Positions 17,466 through 26,895 are shown, counted from the first letter of the stretch. The stretch is DNA of 64,000 nucleotides from Rubrobacter taiwanensis (GCF_004337705.1 NZ_SKBU01000006.1:1-64000); one strand, 5' to 3'. A program made the numbers and translations. Notes: generated by a model from the sequence alone, not told the origin.

Positions 17466-18263
17466 TCAGGTGAGGCGGCGGCGCAGGAGCAGAATCCCCG
17501 CAGCAGCGGCGGAGAAAAAGAGGAGCGAACCGGCCAGCAGAACGCCTCCGGGAGAGAGTCCACCGGTATCGGGCATGGCCATGCTGTCCTCGGTCAGGAT
17601 GACATCCAGCGAGCCGTCCTCGGCCAGTCCGACGGCGAAGGCGCTGTAGACGACGCCGGCGTTCAGCGCGACGTCCGGAACGGTGAGGGCCACCTGGTCC
17701 GTCCCGGCGGCCTTCACCTCGATGGTGTAGGTGCCGGCGGGGACCTCGGCGTAGTCCGAGGCGTTGGGGAACTCCAGGCCCTCGACCAGGTTGCCTCCTC
17801 CCTGCGCTCCTACGTCCACCGGTCCGGCGTCCGGCGAGGCGTGCACGACGCGCAGCCTGGCGTTATCTCCGGCCGGCGGGGTGTTGTCGTCTTGGTAGAC
17901 CTGGGCGGTCAGGGAGCCGTCCTCTACCAGCCCCACGGCCCCGACCGTGTAGTCCGCCCCGGCGGCGAGATCCACATCGGCCTCGATCACGGGCTCCGAG
18001 GTGTCGCCCGCCGCGTAGACCTTAACGTTCTGGGTCCCGGCGGGGACCGGCAGGTAGGGTGAGATGGTACCGTAGGGCACGCCCTGGAGCTCGGCCACCG
18101 GTTCGTCGTTCAGGTAGACGTCTACATTAGGGGCGTCCGGCGAGAGGTGCGCGACCCGCAACATCGCGTTCTCTCCGCCGCTCTGGGCGAGCGCCGGAAC
18201 GGCCAGCGCGAGCGCCACCAGCCCGGCCGCTCCGAGCGTCAGCAACCTTGCAAAGGTTCTCAA
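17466..18263 (-). CDS. DUF4397 surface protein with MPDTG anchor
   Basis: 265 residues. A signal peptide (residues 1-26, ending ALAVPALAQ) is followed by two DUF4397-type repeats of about 100 residues; each opens with an (L)RVxHxSPDA signature (LRVAHLSPDAPNVDVY and LRVVHASPDAGPVDVG). A C-terminal sorting signal MPDTGG, hydrophobic segment and RRRLT tail suggest sortase anchoring with M in place of L. DUF4397 domains are extracellular beta modules of unknown ligand. It is divergent from the sigma factor gene 130 bp away. Confidence 0.88.
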   Translation of the reverse strand: MRTFARLLTLGAAGLVALALAVPALAQSGGENAMLRVAHLSPDAPNVDVYLNDEPVAELQGVPYGTISPYLPVPAGTQNVKVYAAGDTSEPVIEADVDLAAGADYTVGAVGLVEDGSLTAQVYQDDNTPPAGDNARLRVVHASPDAGPVDVGAQGGGNLVEGLEFPNASDYAEVPAGTYTIEVKAAGTDQVALTVPDVALNAGVVYSAFAVGLAEDGSLDVILTEDSMAMPDTGGLSPGGVLLAGSLLFFSAAAAGILLLRRRLT

Positions 18264-18337
18264 GAACTTCCTCCTTCGCTAAGCCTCCTTACACCGGACA
18301 CAACGAAGCTCCCCGCGTCCCGGATTCATGGTTGAGG

Positions 18338-18343
18338 TAGAAT
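18338..18343 (+). promoter_or_regulatory. -10 candidate TAGAAT before the sigma factor
   Basis: TAGAAT puts transcription start near 18350, too close to the upstream TTG (18348) and so supporting GTG 18393 as the real start. Confidence 0.35.
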
Positions 18344-18392
18344 CCACTTGCGCGCGCATGAGCGGATCTTTCGACACACCGTCCGGAGACCG

Positions 18393-18986
18393 GTGAACTA
18401 CGAGCGCCTGAGCGACGAAGAACTTCTAGGGCGAATCGTCGAGGGAGAGGGCGACGCTCTGGAGGCTCTGTACGACCGCCACGCGGGCCTCGTCTTCTCC
18501 CTGGCCCGGCGCATAACCGGGGACCGGGAGGCTGCAGAAGAAGTGGTGCAGGATACCTTTCTGACCGTCTGGCGACAGGCCGCCAGCTACAGCCCGAGCA
18601 GGGGCCGTCCCTACTCCTGGCTGGTCAGGATCGCCCGCAACCGCTCCATAGACGAGCTCCGGCGCATGGACTCCAGAGAGCGGCGGCAACGCCGGAGCCG
18701 GGAGGTTCTCGACGCCTACACTCCGGACCCGGCGCTCAAAGCGGTCGAGGACGCCCGGGAGGCCGAGCTGCGGCGGCTGGTGAGTGAGGCTCTGCAGGAT
18801 CTGCCCGAGCCCCAGCGGGAGGTTGTGGAGCTCTCGTACTTCCGGGGCTGGAGCCAGGTCGAGATCTCGCGCCGCACCGGGCTCCCTCTGGGGACGGTCA
18901 AGACGCGCATGCGGCTCGCCCTGAGCAAGCTGCGGAACGCCCTGAGGCGGGAAGCGAAAGGCACTCCGGAACGAGATGGCATCTAG
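18393..18986 (+). CDS. ECF RNA polymerase sigma factor (SigK-like)
   Basis: 197 residues from GTG 18393. Region 2 is visible as LYDRHAGLVFSLARRITG and DAEEVVQDTFLTVWR-type sequence (AEEVVQDTFLTVWRQA), with SYSWLVRIARNRSIDELRR-like helix 2.4; region 4 is LPEPQREVVELSYFRGWSQ with the HTH EISRRTGLPLGTVKTRMRLA. CCGGAG precedes GTG 18393 closely. Its last 11 nt overlap the anti-sigma gene, so the two are translated together; the pairing with an RskA-type partner places it with SigK-like group factors. Confidence 0.92.
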   Translation: MNYERLSDEELLGRIVEGEGDALEALYDRHAGLVFSLARRITGDREAAEEVVQDTFLTVWRQAASYSPSRGRPYSWLVRIARNRSIDELRRMDSRERRQRRSREVLDAYTPDPALKAVEDAREAELRRLVSEALQDLPEPQREVVELSYFRGWSQVEISRRTGLPLGTVKTRMRLALSKLRNALRREAKGTPERDGI

Positions 18987-19695
18987 AGGACACGTAGAAG
19001 AGCTGCTCCCCGACTACCACCTCGGGCACCTTCTGCCGGAGGAGGCCGGGGCAGTCGAGGAGCACCTGCGCGAGTGCGAGCGCTGCCGCCGCTCGCTGGA
19101 GGAGGTCTCCGAGACGCTGGACGCGCTGCCCTATGCCGCTCCCCAGGCTGCGCCACCGGAGCGCGTCAGGGAGCGCCTCATGGCCGAGGTCCGGAAGCCG
19201 GAAGAGGCCGGCAGGACGGGCCGGTGGGACCGGATACCTGCGATCGTCGCCGCGGCAGCGCTGCTGGCGGCCGCGGTCCTCGGTTGGGCCTATCTCGAGG
19301 TGCGCGACGAGAACCGGCAGCTGCGGGCCGAGATCCAGGAGCTGCGGGAGAGGAGCCCGCAGCCGGGCGATCTGCTGGTCGCGATCGCGACCGGGACGGA
19401 CGAGGCGCCCGAAGCCCGGGGAACGGCGGTGATGGCCCCGCAGGCCGGCGAGCTGGCGCTCGGCGTCTACAACCTGCCGGCCCCACCGCAGGGCCACACC
19501 TACCAAGCCTGGCTCATCCGGGAGGACGGCGAGGCCGTCCCGCTCGGACAGATGCAGCTGGACGAGCATGGCGACGGCCACATGACGGGCGCCATGCCGG
19601 GACCTCCGGGCGCTTACGAGCGCCTGGAGATCACGGCGGAGCCCCGCGGAGCGGCGGAGAAGACCGGCCCCGTCTACCTGCGGGCGGCGCTGTAG
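18976..19695 (+). CDS. Anti-sigma factor, RskA type
   Basis: 239 residues. An N-terminal zinc-finger anti-sigma domain has the HxxxCxxC set in EEHLRECERCRRSLEEV (residues 29-45). One TM segment (about 83-102, IPAIVAAAALLAAAVLGWAY) leads through a short coiled coil (VRDENRQLRAEIQELRE) to an extracellular RskA C-terminal domain with GHTYQAWLIREDG. It likely holds the overlapping sigma factor at the membrane until regulated proteolysis. ATG 18976 overlaps the sigma gene. Confidence 0.92.
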   Translation: MASRGHVEELLPDYHLGHLLPEEAGAVEEHLRECERCRRSLEEVSETLDALPYAAPQAAPPERVRERLMAEVRKPEEAGRTGRWDRIPAIVAAAALLAAAVLGWAYLEVRDENRQLRAEIQELRERSPQPGDLLVAIATGTDEAPEARGTAVMAPQAGELALGVYNLPAPPQGHTYQAWLIREDGEAVPLGQMQLDEHGDGHMTGAMPGPPGAYERLEITAEPRGAAEKTGPVYLRAAL

Positions 19696-19699
19696 CCGC

Positions 19700-20431
19700 T
19701 CAAGCCACGCGGCGGTTCAGACGGCGGTCCAGGGCGTTGGCGAGGTAGATCAGGGGCACGCAGACCGCCAGGTACAGCAGGGCTGCCGCGATCAGCGGGG
19801 TCCCGTTGAACGTCGCCGACTGCAGCACCCGTGCCGCCCGCAGCAGCTCGGCGAGCCCGATCACGGAGACCAGCGAGGTGTCCTTCACCAGCGCCACGAA
19901 CTCGTTGGTCAGCGGCGGGATCACGCGCCGGAAAGCCTGCGGGATTATCACGTAGCGCATCGCCTGCACGTAGCTGAGCCCCGAGGCCCGGGCCGCCTCC
20001 ATCTGCCCCTTGTCTATGCTCTGGATGCCGGCCCGGAAGATCTCGGCCACGTACGCCGCCCCGTTCAGGCTCAGGGCCGCTAGCCCCGCGAAGAAGAGGC
20101 TCGTGAACCGGATGCCGATCAGGGGCAGCGTGAAGTAGAGGATCGTGATCTGCACCAGAAGCGGCGAGCCCCGGAAGACGTCCACGTAGGCCTGCGAGAG
20201 GAGCTGCAGCGCCTTCGGCGCGGAGACCCGGATCAGGGCCAGGACCAGCCCGATGACTATCCCGATCACCTCCGCCAGCAGCGCCAGCGAGATGGTCACC
20301 AGAAACGCCGCGAAGATGACGTCCATGTTCTGGAAGACCAGCTGGAAGTTCAGGTAGTTCTCGACGATCCGCTGCGGGTTGAAGGCCCCGGGATCTATCT
20401 CCACCTGGAGCAGCGCCGGCGGTATGTACAC
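19700..20431 (-). CDS. Amino-acid ABC transporter permease
   Basis: 243 residues of the HisMQ/GlnP type. About five TM segments; the EAA docking loop is QMEAARASGLSYVQAMRYVI and the downstream helix PQAFRRVIPPLTNEF is typical of polar amino-acid permeases. GTG 20431 with AAGGAG upstream, 11 nt after the preceding gene. It is the last gene of a four-gene minus-strand uptake operon and sits only 4 nt from the convergent anti-sigma gene. Confidence 0.92.
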   Translation of the reverse strand: MYIPPALLQVEIDPGAFNPQRIVENYLNFQLVFQNMDVIFAAFLVTISLALLAEVIGIVIGLVLALIRVSAPKALQLLSQAYVDVFRGSPLLVQITILYFTLPLIGIRFTSLFFAGLAALSLNGAAYVAEIFRAGIQSIDKGQMEAARASGLSYVQAMRYVIIPQAFRRVIPPLTNEFVALVKDTSLVSVIGLAELLRAARVLQSATFNGTPLIAAALLYLAVCVPLIYLANALDRRLNRRVA

Positions 20432-20442
20432 CTAAAGGCTCC

Positions 20443-21258
20443 TTATGGGATCTCTTCCGGCTCCTGGCCGAACCACTTCTCGTAGATCTCGGCGTAGGTT
20501 CCGTCTTCCTTGATCTCCGCAAGCGCCTGGTTTACCGGTTCGCGCAGCTCGCTGTCCGGCGGGAAGGCGATTCCATACTGCTCGCCGGTCGGGAAGGTCT
20601 CCACGATCTCCAGGTCGGCGCCGCTGGTCTCGACCCGGTCCGCCGAGACGGGGAAGTCGTTGATCACGGCGTCCACCTGCCCGTTCTCCAGCGCCAGGAA
20701 GGCGTCCTCTATGGTGTCGAAGGTCGTGAGCTCCCCTATCCGGCCCTCGCTCTGGAACTCGGTCGCCAGCATCGCGCCGGTCGTGCCGAGCTGCACGCCC
20801 ACGTTCGCATCGGCGAGATCGTCTACGCTCTCTATGTCGGAGCCGGCGCGCACCAGGAGCGACTGGTCGGCGTTGAAGTACGGATCGGAGAAGTCTACCT
20901 GCTGCTCGCGCTCCTCGGTGATCGTCATGGCCGAGATGGCCATGTCGTAGGTCCCGGACTGGAGCCCCGGTATGATGCCGTCGAACGTGACGTTCTGGAT
21001 ATCCGGCTCGAAACCGGCCCGCTCGGCGATCTCGTTGATGAGGTCTATGTCGAACCCGACGGGCTCGCCGCCCTCCATGAACTCGAACGGCCGGTAGGCG
21101 ATGTCCGAAGCTATGGTCACGGTCCGGCCCTCAAGACCGGCCCCGTCCTCCGGCTGCTCCGCGCCGTTCTCTCCCCCGGCGTCCCCTCCCCCGCCGCAGG
21201 CCGCCAGCGCGAAGGCGCACACCGCCACCAGCAGCAATGCCCTGAATCTACCCACCAA
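20443..21258 (-). CDS. Amino-acid ABC transporter binding lipoprotein
   Basis: 271 residues. A lipoprotein signal (FALAAC lipobox, Cys about 20) is followed by a Gly/Asp/Glu linker and a family 3 solute-binding domain, with TVTIASDIAYRPFEFMEGGEPVGFD, DGIIPGLQSGTYDMAISAMT and KWFGQEPEEIP. TTG 21258 lies six bases after GAAAGGAG; GTG 21255 is equally possible. Ligand is a polar amino acid, not further defined. Confidence 0.9.
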   Translation of the reverse strand: MVGRFRALLLVAVCAFALAACGGGGDAGGENGAEQPEDGAGLEGRTVTIASDIAYRPFEFMEGGEPVGFDIDLINEIAERAGFEPDIQNVTFDGIIPGLQSGTYDMAISAMTITEEREQQVDFSDPYFNADQSLLVRAGSDIESVDDLADANVGVQLGTTGAMLATEFQSEGRIGELTTFDTIEDAFLALENGQVDAVINDFPVSADRVETSGADLEIVETFPTGEQYGIAFPPDSELREPVNQALAEIKEDGTYAEIYEKWFGQEPEEIP

Positions 21259-21350
21259 TACGGCTCCTTTCTAGAAACCCTTGCCCGGAATGGGAGGATA
21301 GTTGCTTAGCACCTGTATTATCTCCGAGCCGCCCGGCGGAACGCAACCTC

Positions 21351-22211
21351 TCACGAGCCGGCGGGCCAGACCTCCGGGGTGAAGGGTTCCTCCCCCTCGA
21401 ACCATTCCCGGTAGATCTCCTCGTAGCGCCCCTCCTCCACCAGCTCCATGAGCGCGAAGTTGACGGCGTCCCGCAACGCCGAGTCGTTCTGCCGCACCCC
21501 GATGCCGTAGGGCTCGTCGCTGAAGGGCCCGCCCACGATCTTTACCGCGGCACCCTCCTCTTCCGCAATCTCCTTGAGCCCCATCAGGATGGCCCCGTCG
21601 GTCGTGACGGCCTCGGCTTCCCCCCGGAGCAGCGCGTCCAGCGCTTTGCGATGGGTCTCGTAGGTCAGCACCTCGGCCTCCGGGGCCTTCCGTCGGATGT
21701 TCACCTCGCTCGTCGAGCCGCCCGCGGTAGCCACGGTCCGCCCGGCGAGGTCCTCAACGCTCTCTATCTCCGAACCTGCCGGGACCAGGATCCGCTGCCC
21801 GTCCCGGAAGTAGGTAACGGAGAAGTCTATTATCTCGTCCCGGGCGCGCGTGTGCGTCATGGTCGCTATTACCAGGTCTACCTCACCGCTCTGCAGCATC
21901 TCCACGCGGTCGCCGGTCGTTACCCGAACGAACTGCGGCTCCACATCCAGCTTCTTCGCGATAGCGCGCCCCAGATCCACCTCGAAACCGACCGGCCCCT
22001 CCCCCTCTTCCGCCACGTAGCCGAACGGCGGCTGGTCGAACTTCACCCCAATCCTTATCTCACCCCGCTGCTGCGCCTCAAACAGCGTGCCGATCCCGGA
22101 ACGGGATGGGGCGTCCTCACCCCGCGGCTCATCGCCGGAGCCGCATCCGGAGAGAACCGCCAGAAGCAGCAGAGCGACCAGAACCGGCACGATCGGAGCG
22201 CGTGCGTGCAT
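21351..22211 (-). CDS. Second amino-acid ABC transporter binding lipoprotein
   Basis: 286 residues. Lipobox LSGC (Cys about 23), then a family 3 binding fold with IRIGVKFDQPPFGYV, GPVGFEVDLGRAIAKKL and MLQSGEVDLVIATMTHTRAR. It resembles glutamate/aspartate-type binders (GluB/GlnH) more than its neighbour does, and the two are only distantly alike, so the single permease may serve two ligands. ATG 22211; 24 nt after the ATPase gene. Confidence 0.9.
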   Translation of the reverse strand: MHARAPIVPVLVALLLLAVLSGCGSGDEPRGEDAPSRSGIGTLFEAQQRGEIRIGVKFDQPPFGYVAEEGEGPVGFEVDLGRAIAKKLDVEPQFVRVTTGDRVEMLQSGEVDLVIATMTHTRARDEIIDFSVTYFRDGQRILVPAGSEIESVEDLAGRTVATAGGSTSEVNIRRKAPEAEVLTYETHRKALDALLRGEAEAVTTDGAILMGLKEIAEEEGAAVKIVGGPFSDEPYGIGVRQNDSALRDAVNFALMELVEEGRYEEIYREWFEGEEPFTPEVWPAGS

Positions 22212-22235
22212 GGTAGAGATGAGCGAAGTCCTCCC

Positions 22236-22967
22236 CTAGTGCAGTATCCGGCTCAGGAAGCGCCTGGTGCGCTCGTTCTCGGGGTTCCGGAAGAAGTGCT
22301 CCGGAGACCCCACCTCGATTATACGGCCCTCGTCCATGAAGACCACCCGGTCGGCCACCTTGCGGGCGAAGCCCATCTCGTGCGTGACGACGACCATCGT
22401 CATCCCACCCCGCGCCAGATCCACCATCACATCCAGGACCTCGTTGATCATCTCCGGGTCCAGAGCGCTGGTGGGCTCGTCGAAGAGCATGATCTTCGGC
22501 TCCATGGCCAGCCCGCGCGCGATCGCGACCCGCTGTTGCTGGCCGCCCGAGAGACTCTCGGGGTACTTGTTCGCCTGCTCCGGGATACCGACGCGCTCCA
22601 GCAGCCGGGTGGCCCGCCGCACGGCTTCCTCCCGGGGCACCTTCTTCACCTTCATCGGCGCCAGGATGATGTTCTCCAGCGCCGTCATGTGCGGGTAGAG
22701 GTTGAACTGCTGGAAGACGAACCCGATCTCGGTCCGCACCCTGTTCAGGTTGGTCTTGCTATCGTGGACCTTGATGCCGTCGACTATCAGCTCGCCGGAA
22801 TCTATGGTCTCCAGAGCGTTTATGCACCGGAGCAGCGTGCTCTTTCCGGAGCCCGAAGGCCCGATGATAACGACGACCTCTCCCTCGCCTACGGCGAAGT
22901 CTATCTCCTTGAGGACGTGAAAGTCGCCAAACCACTTGTTCACGCCCCTGAACTCTATGATGCTCAT
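22236..22967 (-). CDS. glnQ: Amino-acid ABC transporter ATP-binding protein
   Basis: 243 residues of the GlnQ/HisP class. [18 protein letters not shown] (Walker A), [19 protein letters not shown] (signature), [14 protein letters not shown] (Walker B) and [15 protein letters not shown] (His switch). First gene of the operon that continues with two binding proteins and a permease. ATG 22967 with a purine-rich ribosome site. Confidence 0.94.
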   Translation of the reverse strand: MSIIEFRGVNKWFGDFHVLKEIDFAVGEGEVVVIIGPSGSGKSTLLRCINALETIDSGELIVDGIKVHDSKTNLNRVRTEIGFVFQQFNLYPHMTALENIILAPMKVKKVPREEAVRRATRLLERVGIPEQANKYPESLSGGQQQRVAIARGLAMEPKIMLFDEPTSALDPEMINEVLDVMVDLARGGMTMVVVTHEMGFARKVADRVVFMDEGRIIEVGSPEHFFRNPENERTRRFLSRILH

Positions 22968-23030
22968 CCTGCGCCTCTGCTAGCGGGCCCGTCCGCGAAA
23001 TATTCGCCCGAACGTCTGCATCCTGTCAAG

Positions 23031-24992
23031 TCATGACGCAGCCGGCTCCTTGCCGACCCGGCCCCGGACGTACTGGAACACCCCGACGGCGACCATGAGC
23101 GCGAGCCCCGGCAGCGAGACGAAGATCTCCGGGTAGACGAGCATGAGCCCCGCGGCTACCAGCAGCAGCCGCTCCAGGAAGTTCGCCCGCCGTACGAAGT
23201 ACCCGACGACCCCGGCGCTGATCGCGCCCATCCCGACGAGGGCCGTCACGATGGCGAGCGCCAGAGGGAAGGGCTCCGCATCCACCAGCAGGAGCATCGG
23301 GTTGGTCACGAAGATGTACGGGATTATGAAGGCGGCTATGGCCAGCTTGACCGCGTTCACCCCGGACTTGAGCGGGTTGGCCCCGGCGAGCCCGGCCCCG
23401 GCGTAGGCCGCCAGACAGACCGGCGGCGTGATGTCCGCCACGATGCCGAAATAGAAGACGAAGAAGTGGGCCGCGATCACGGGCACCCCGAACTCCAGCA
23501 GCGCCGGGGCCGCGATGGTCGCCGTGACCACGTAGTTGGCCGTGGTCGGCAGCCCCATCCCCAGGATGATGCAGGCGATCATGGTAAAGAACATCAGCAG
23601 GAAGAACTGCCCGAGCGCCAGCTCCAGCAGCCCCCCGGCGACTATGGCCCCCAGCCCCGTCGTGGTCACGATCCCCACCACGATGCCCGCGCTGGCACAG
23701 GCCGCGATCACCGGCAGCGCGGTCCGCGCCCCGTCCTCCAGCAACTTGAGCAGCTCCTTCGGGGAGAGCCGGGTGTCGCGCCTGAGGAAGCTGAGGGCGA
23801 GCGCCGTCCCGATGCCGTAGAGGGCGGCGGAAGAGGGCGTCCTCCCGGCGAGCAAGAGCCCGATTATCACGGCGAGCGGCAGCAGGAGGTCGATCCGCTT
23901 CAGGAGTCCGGCGAGCGCCGGGAGTTGCTCTCTGGGGAGCCCCAGGATGCCCTCCCGCTTGGCCGTAAAATGCACGCCCATGAATACCCCAGAGAAGTAG
24001 AGAACGGCCGGGATGAAGGCGATGATGATGATCTCGTTGTACGGCACCCCGGTGTATTCCGCCATGATGAAGGCCGCCGCGCCCATGAGGGGAGGCATGA
24101 TCTGCCCCCCGGTGGAGGCCGAAGCCTCCGAGGCGGCGGCGAACTCCGGCCTGAAGCCCGCGCGCTTCATCATCGGGATGGTGAACGCGCCTGAGGTAAC
24201 CGTGTTGGCCACCGAGCTGCCCGAGACCATGCCCTGAAGCCCGCTCGCGGTGACCGCGGCCTTCGCCGTGCCGCCCGTGAAGCGCCCCGTGGCCCCGAAG
24301 GCCAGGTCGGTGAAGAACTGCCCGATCCTGGTCTTCATCAGGACCACGCCGAAGAAGAGGAAGAGGTAGATGAAGGTGGAGGAGACCTGGATGGGCGTGC
24401 CGAAGATGGCGGCCGAGCTGTAGAAGATGTTGGTGGAGAGCCGGGGCCAGCTGAAGCCCGCGTGCGCGAAGATGGGGATGTACGGTCCGAAGAGCCCGTA
24501 CAGAAGCGCCGCGACCGCGATGAGGACTATCGGGAGCCCGATGCAGCGGCGGGTGGCCTCCAGGACGAGTATGATCCCGGCCGAAGCTATCAGGACGTCG
24601 ACGGTGGTGAAGCCGAAGACTATGGCCTCGGTGACCAGATACTCGTAGTTGAAGACAATGTAGTAGTTGCAGCCCATGGCCGCAACGGCCAGAACCGCGT
24701 CGTAGAACGGCACCCCTGCCCGATCGGCCCACGCCTTGCGCGCGGGATAGAGCAGGAAGATGAGGCCGAGCGCCGTCCCGAGGTGGAAGGCGCCCTGGAT
24801 GAGCGAGGGGTAGGGGCCCCGGAACGCCGTGTAGAGCTGGAAGATGGTGAGCACCGCCCCTATGGCGAGCGTGATCCAGCCCCACTTCCCCAACCGGGTC
24901 CGGTAGGCGGTCTCGGCGCTGTACTTCCGGAGCAGCTCCCGCTGCCTCCCCTCCGGCGGCTGCCCTGCTACCCTGCCCGCGCTCTCGCTCAT
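23031..24992 (-). CDS. TRAP transporter permease, fused 4TM/12TM (TAXI type)
   Basis: 653 residues with about 16-18 TM segments. The small (DctQ-like) and large (DctM-like) subunits are fused, as is usual for transporters that use TAXI binding proteins. The DctM part carries SGLQGMVSGSSVANTVTSG and ASASTGGQIMPPLMGAAAFI, and later GLPTTANYVVTATIAAPAL. It imports a carboxylate or amino acid driven by an ion gradient; substrate unknown. It is 50 nt downstream of its binding protein gene on the minus strand. Confidence 0.93.
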   Translation of the reverse strand: MSESAGRVAGQPPEGRQRELLRKYSAETAYRTRLGKWGWITLAIGAVLTIFQLYTAFRGPYPSLIQGAFHLGTALGLIFLLYPARKAWADRAGVPFYDAVLAVAAMGCNYYIVFNYEYLVTEAIVFGFTTVDVLIASAGIILVLEATRRCIGLPIVLIAVAALLYGLFGPYIPIFAHAGFSWPRLSTNIFYSSAAIFGTPIQVSSTFIYLFLFFGVVLMKTRIGQFFTDLAFGATGRFTGGTAKAAVTASGLQGMVSGSSVANTVTSGAFTIPMMKRAGFRPEFAAASEASASTGGQIMPPLMGAAAFIMAEYTGVPYNEIIIIAFIPAVLYFSGVFMGVHFTAKREGILGLPREQLPALAGLLKRIDLLLPLAVIIGLLLAGRTPSSAALYGIGTALALSFLRRDTRLSPKELLKLLEDGARTALPVIAACASAGIVVGIVTTTGLGAIVAGGLLELALGQFFLLMFFTMIACIILGMGLPTTANYVVTATIAAPALLEFGVPVIAAHFFVFYFGIVADITPPVCLAAYAGAGLAGANPLKSGVNAVKLAIAAFIIPYIFVTNPMLLLVDAEPFPLALAIVTALVGMGAISAGVVGYFVRRANFLERLLLVAAGLMLVYPEIFVSLPGLALMVAVGVFQYVRGRVGKEPAAS

Positions 24993-25042
24993 CGCTGCCC
25001 CTCTCTGCTTCTCCGGAAGGGCCTAACTCCTCCCGGTCCCGG

Positions 25043-26035
25043 TCAGTCCAGCATCCCCTCTTCCCGGTAGTAGCGCTCGGCACCGGGATGGAGCGGCAGA
25101 TCCAGCCGGCCCAGCAGCGCGTTCTCCTTGGTCATGTTCTCGGCCTGCGGGTGAGAGATCTCCTCCGCGGCCCGCTCCGCGAGAACCTTGGTGATCTGGT
25201 AGCCGGTCTCCTCGTCGATCTGGTTGGTCGAGCCGACGAGGATGGCGTAGGCCGAAACGGTGCTGACCGGCTCCTCCAGCCACGCGTAGTGGTCCGCCGG
25301 TATCTCGTAGGGCTCGTAGAAGGTCTCGCCGGTGAACCGCTCCAGAGCATCGCCCTCGATCTCCAGGTACCGCACCTGACCGGTGGTGGCCTGCAGCTCG
25401 TCCACGCTGGAGGCAGGGGAACCCAGTATCGCGAACGAAGCATCCAGGTTGCCGTCCTGCAGCCGGCCCGCAGCATCGCCGAAGCCCTCCTCGAAGGCCT
25501 GGTAGTCGCCGTCCTCTATGCCGTAGGCGGCGAGAATCCCGCGGGTCGCGCTCTGCGTCGCACTCCCGGGAGGCCCGATCGCAACGCGCTTGCCCTCAAG
25601 GTCCGCGATGGACTCGATGCCGGTCCTCTCCAGGGTCACCACGTGCATGACCTCGGGGTAGATCTGGATCATGAACCCGAAGTTCTCGACCGGCCGCCCC
25701 TCGAATTCTCCCTCGCCGTTCATGGCATCCTGAGCAGTCCCGTTGACGGTCATGCCGAGCTGGAACTCACCGGTGCCGATCTTGGCCAGATTCTCCACCG
25801 AAGCCCCCGACTCGACCGAGCTGACGTTGAACCCCTCGATGTCCACCTCATCGGAGAGAAGGGTTGCCATCTCACCCCCGAGCGGGAAGTAGGTGCCCCC
25901 GACGCTCCCCGTGCCTAGCTGGATATCGGTCCTGAAGTCCTCCTCCTGCGGCTCCCCGGTCGGTCCCGTGCCGCAGGCGGCCAGAACGGCCGCGAGCAGA
26001 AATGCTACCGCTACCGTGAGAAAACTTTTCTTCAA
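25043..26035 (-). CDS. TAXI-family TRAP transporter binding lipoprotein
   Basis: 330 residues from TTG 26035. Lipobox LAAC (about Cys 18), then the TAXI signature IQLGTGSVGGTYFPLGGEMA and VSSVESGASVENLAKIGTGE. TTG is chosen because GGAAGGAGG lies just before it, whereas the in-frame ATG at 26059 would place this ribosome site inside the coding region. It delivers an unknown carboxylate to the fused permease downstream. Confidence 0.92.
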   Translation of the reverse strand: MKKSFLTVAVAFLLAAVLAACGTGPTGEPQEEDFRTDIQLGTGSVGGTYFPLGGEMATLLSDEVDIEGFNVSSVESGASVENLAKIGTGEFQLGMTVNGTAQDAMNGEGEFEGRPVENFGFMIQIYPEVMHVVTLERTGIESIADLEGKRVAIGPPGSATQSATRGILAAYGIEDGDYQAFEEGFGDAAGRLQDGNLDASFAILGSPASSVDELQATTGQVRYLEIEGDALERFTGETFYEPYEIPADHYAWLEEPVSTVSAYAILVGSTNQIDEETGYQITKVLAERAAEEISHPQAENMTKENALLGRLDLPLHPGAERYYREEGMLD

Positions 26036-26147
26036 CTGCCCTCCTTCCTGTAAGGCCATAACATGACAAACGCTTGCAAAGACCGCCCGACGCATGTATG
26101 TCAGAGATCGCCCACCGACCCTCCTTCCCTCCACACCCCCCGCCATT

Positions 26148-26846
26148 CTACCCTACCCCGCACTCCCAGGGAGCCCCCTCCTCAGCATAGCGCGCAAGGC
26201 CCGCCAATCCCAGCTCCGCAAACCGGACCGGCCCGCCGTCCCGCTCGGCCCGCACGAGCGCGAGCGCCATGTCGGCGAAGCGGGCCGAGATCTCCTCTAT
26301 CGATAACCCACCCTCCGGTGAGTACCACTGCGCCACACCCGTGCACATCTGCAACAGCGCAAACCCCGCAAGCCGGACGTCGTCCACCCGGAACACCCCC
26401 TCCACTACTCCCCGCCGGATAACCTCCCGCCAGTAAGCCTCGTACTCGTCGCGGCGGGCCCCGATCCGAGCGCGGTTCTCCCCGCCGAGCACCCGAAACT
26501 CCGTGTCGTTGACGAGGTGCAAGAGCCGCCGCCGACCATGAGAGAGCACGTGCAGATAAGCCAGAGCCGCCAACCGCTCCTCGGGAGATTCCAGATCTTC
26601 CAACGCCCTCCGCGCCGCAGAGATCAACCGCTCCAACCCCCGCTCCATCAACGCGAGCAGAATCTCCTCCTTGGACGCCGCATAGTGATAGAGCCCAGCC
26701 GGCGTAATGCCCACCCCGGCCGCTATGCTCCGGATCCCCGTCGCCTCATAACCCCGCTCGGCGAATAACCGTAACGCCACCCCTAATACCCTCTCCCGCG
26801 TCCCCTCCTCACCCCGGGAGCTCCCCGTGACACAGCGATGCTCCAT
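26148..26846 (-). CDS. TetR-family transcriptional repressor
   Basis: 232 residues. The N-terminal HTH is RERVLGVALRLFAERGYEAT through GITPAGLYHYAASKEEILLA; the rest is a helical ligand-binding domain with a TetR C-terminal 33-like pattern (KstR2/FadR-like group). It is divergent from an enoyl-CoA hydratase/CoA ligase pair with an 18-bp dyad between them, so it probably represses both itself and that pair and responds to an acyl-CoA. ATG 26846 with TAACAT eight bases upstream suggests a leaderless mRNA. Confidence 0.9.
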   Translation of the reverse strand: MEHRCVTGSSRGEEGTRERVLGVALRLFAERGYEATGIRSIAAGVGITPAGLYHYAASKEEILLALMERGLERLISAARRALEDLESPEERLAALAYLHVLSHGRRRLLHLVNDTEFRVLGGENRARIGARRDEYEAYWREVIRRGVVEGVFRVDDVRLAGFALLQMCTGVAQWYSPEGGLSIEEISARFADMALALVRAERDGGPVRFAELGLAGLARYAEEGAPWECGVG

Positions 26847-26857
26847 GAGTTACTATG

Positions 26858-26875
26858 TTATCGATCGCTCGGTAA
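26858..26875. promoter_or_regulatory. Likely TetR operator
   Basis: TTATCGATCGCTCGGTAA is an imperfect dyad (14 of 18 positions symmetric) with the CGANCGNTCG core common to acyl-CoA-responsive TetR proteins such as PaaR. It overlaps the presumed -10 of the tetR gene and precedes the hydratase gene. Confidence 0.6.
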
Positions 26876-26895
26876 GGTGTCAAACGGGAGGGGCG

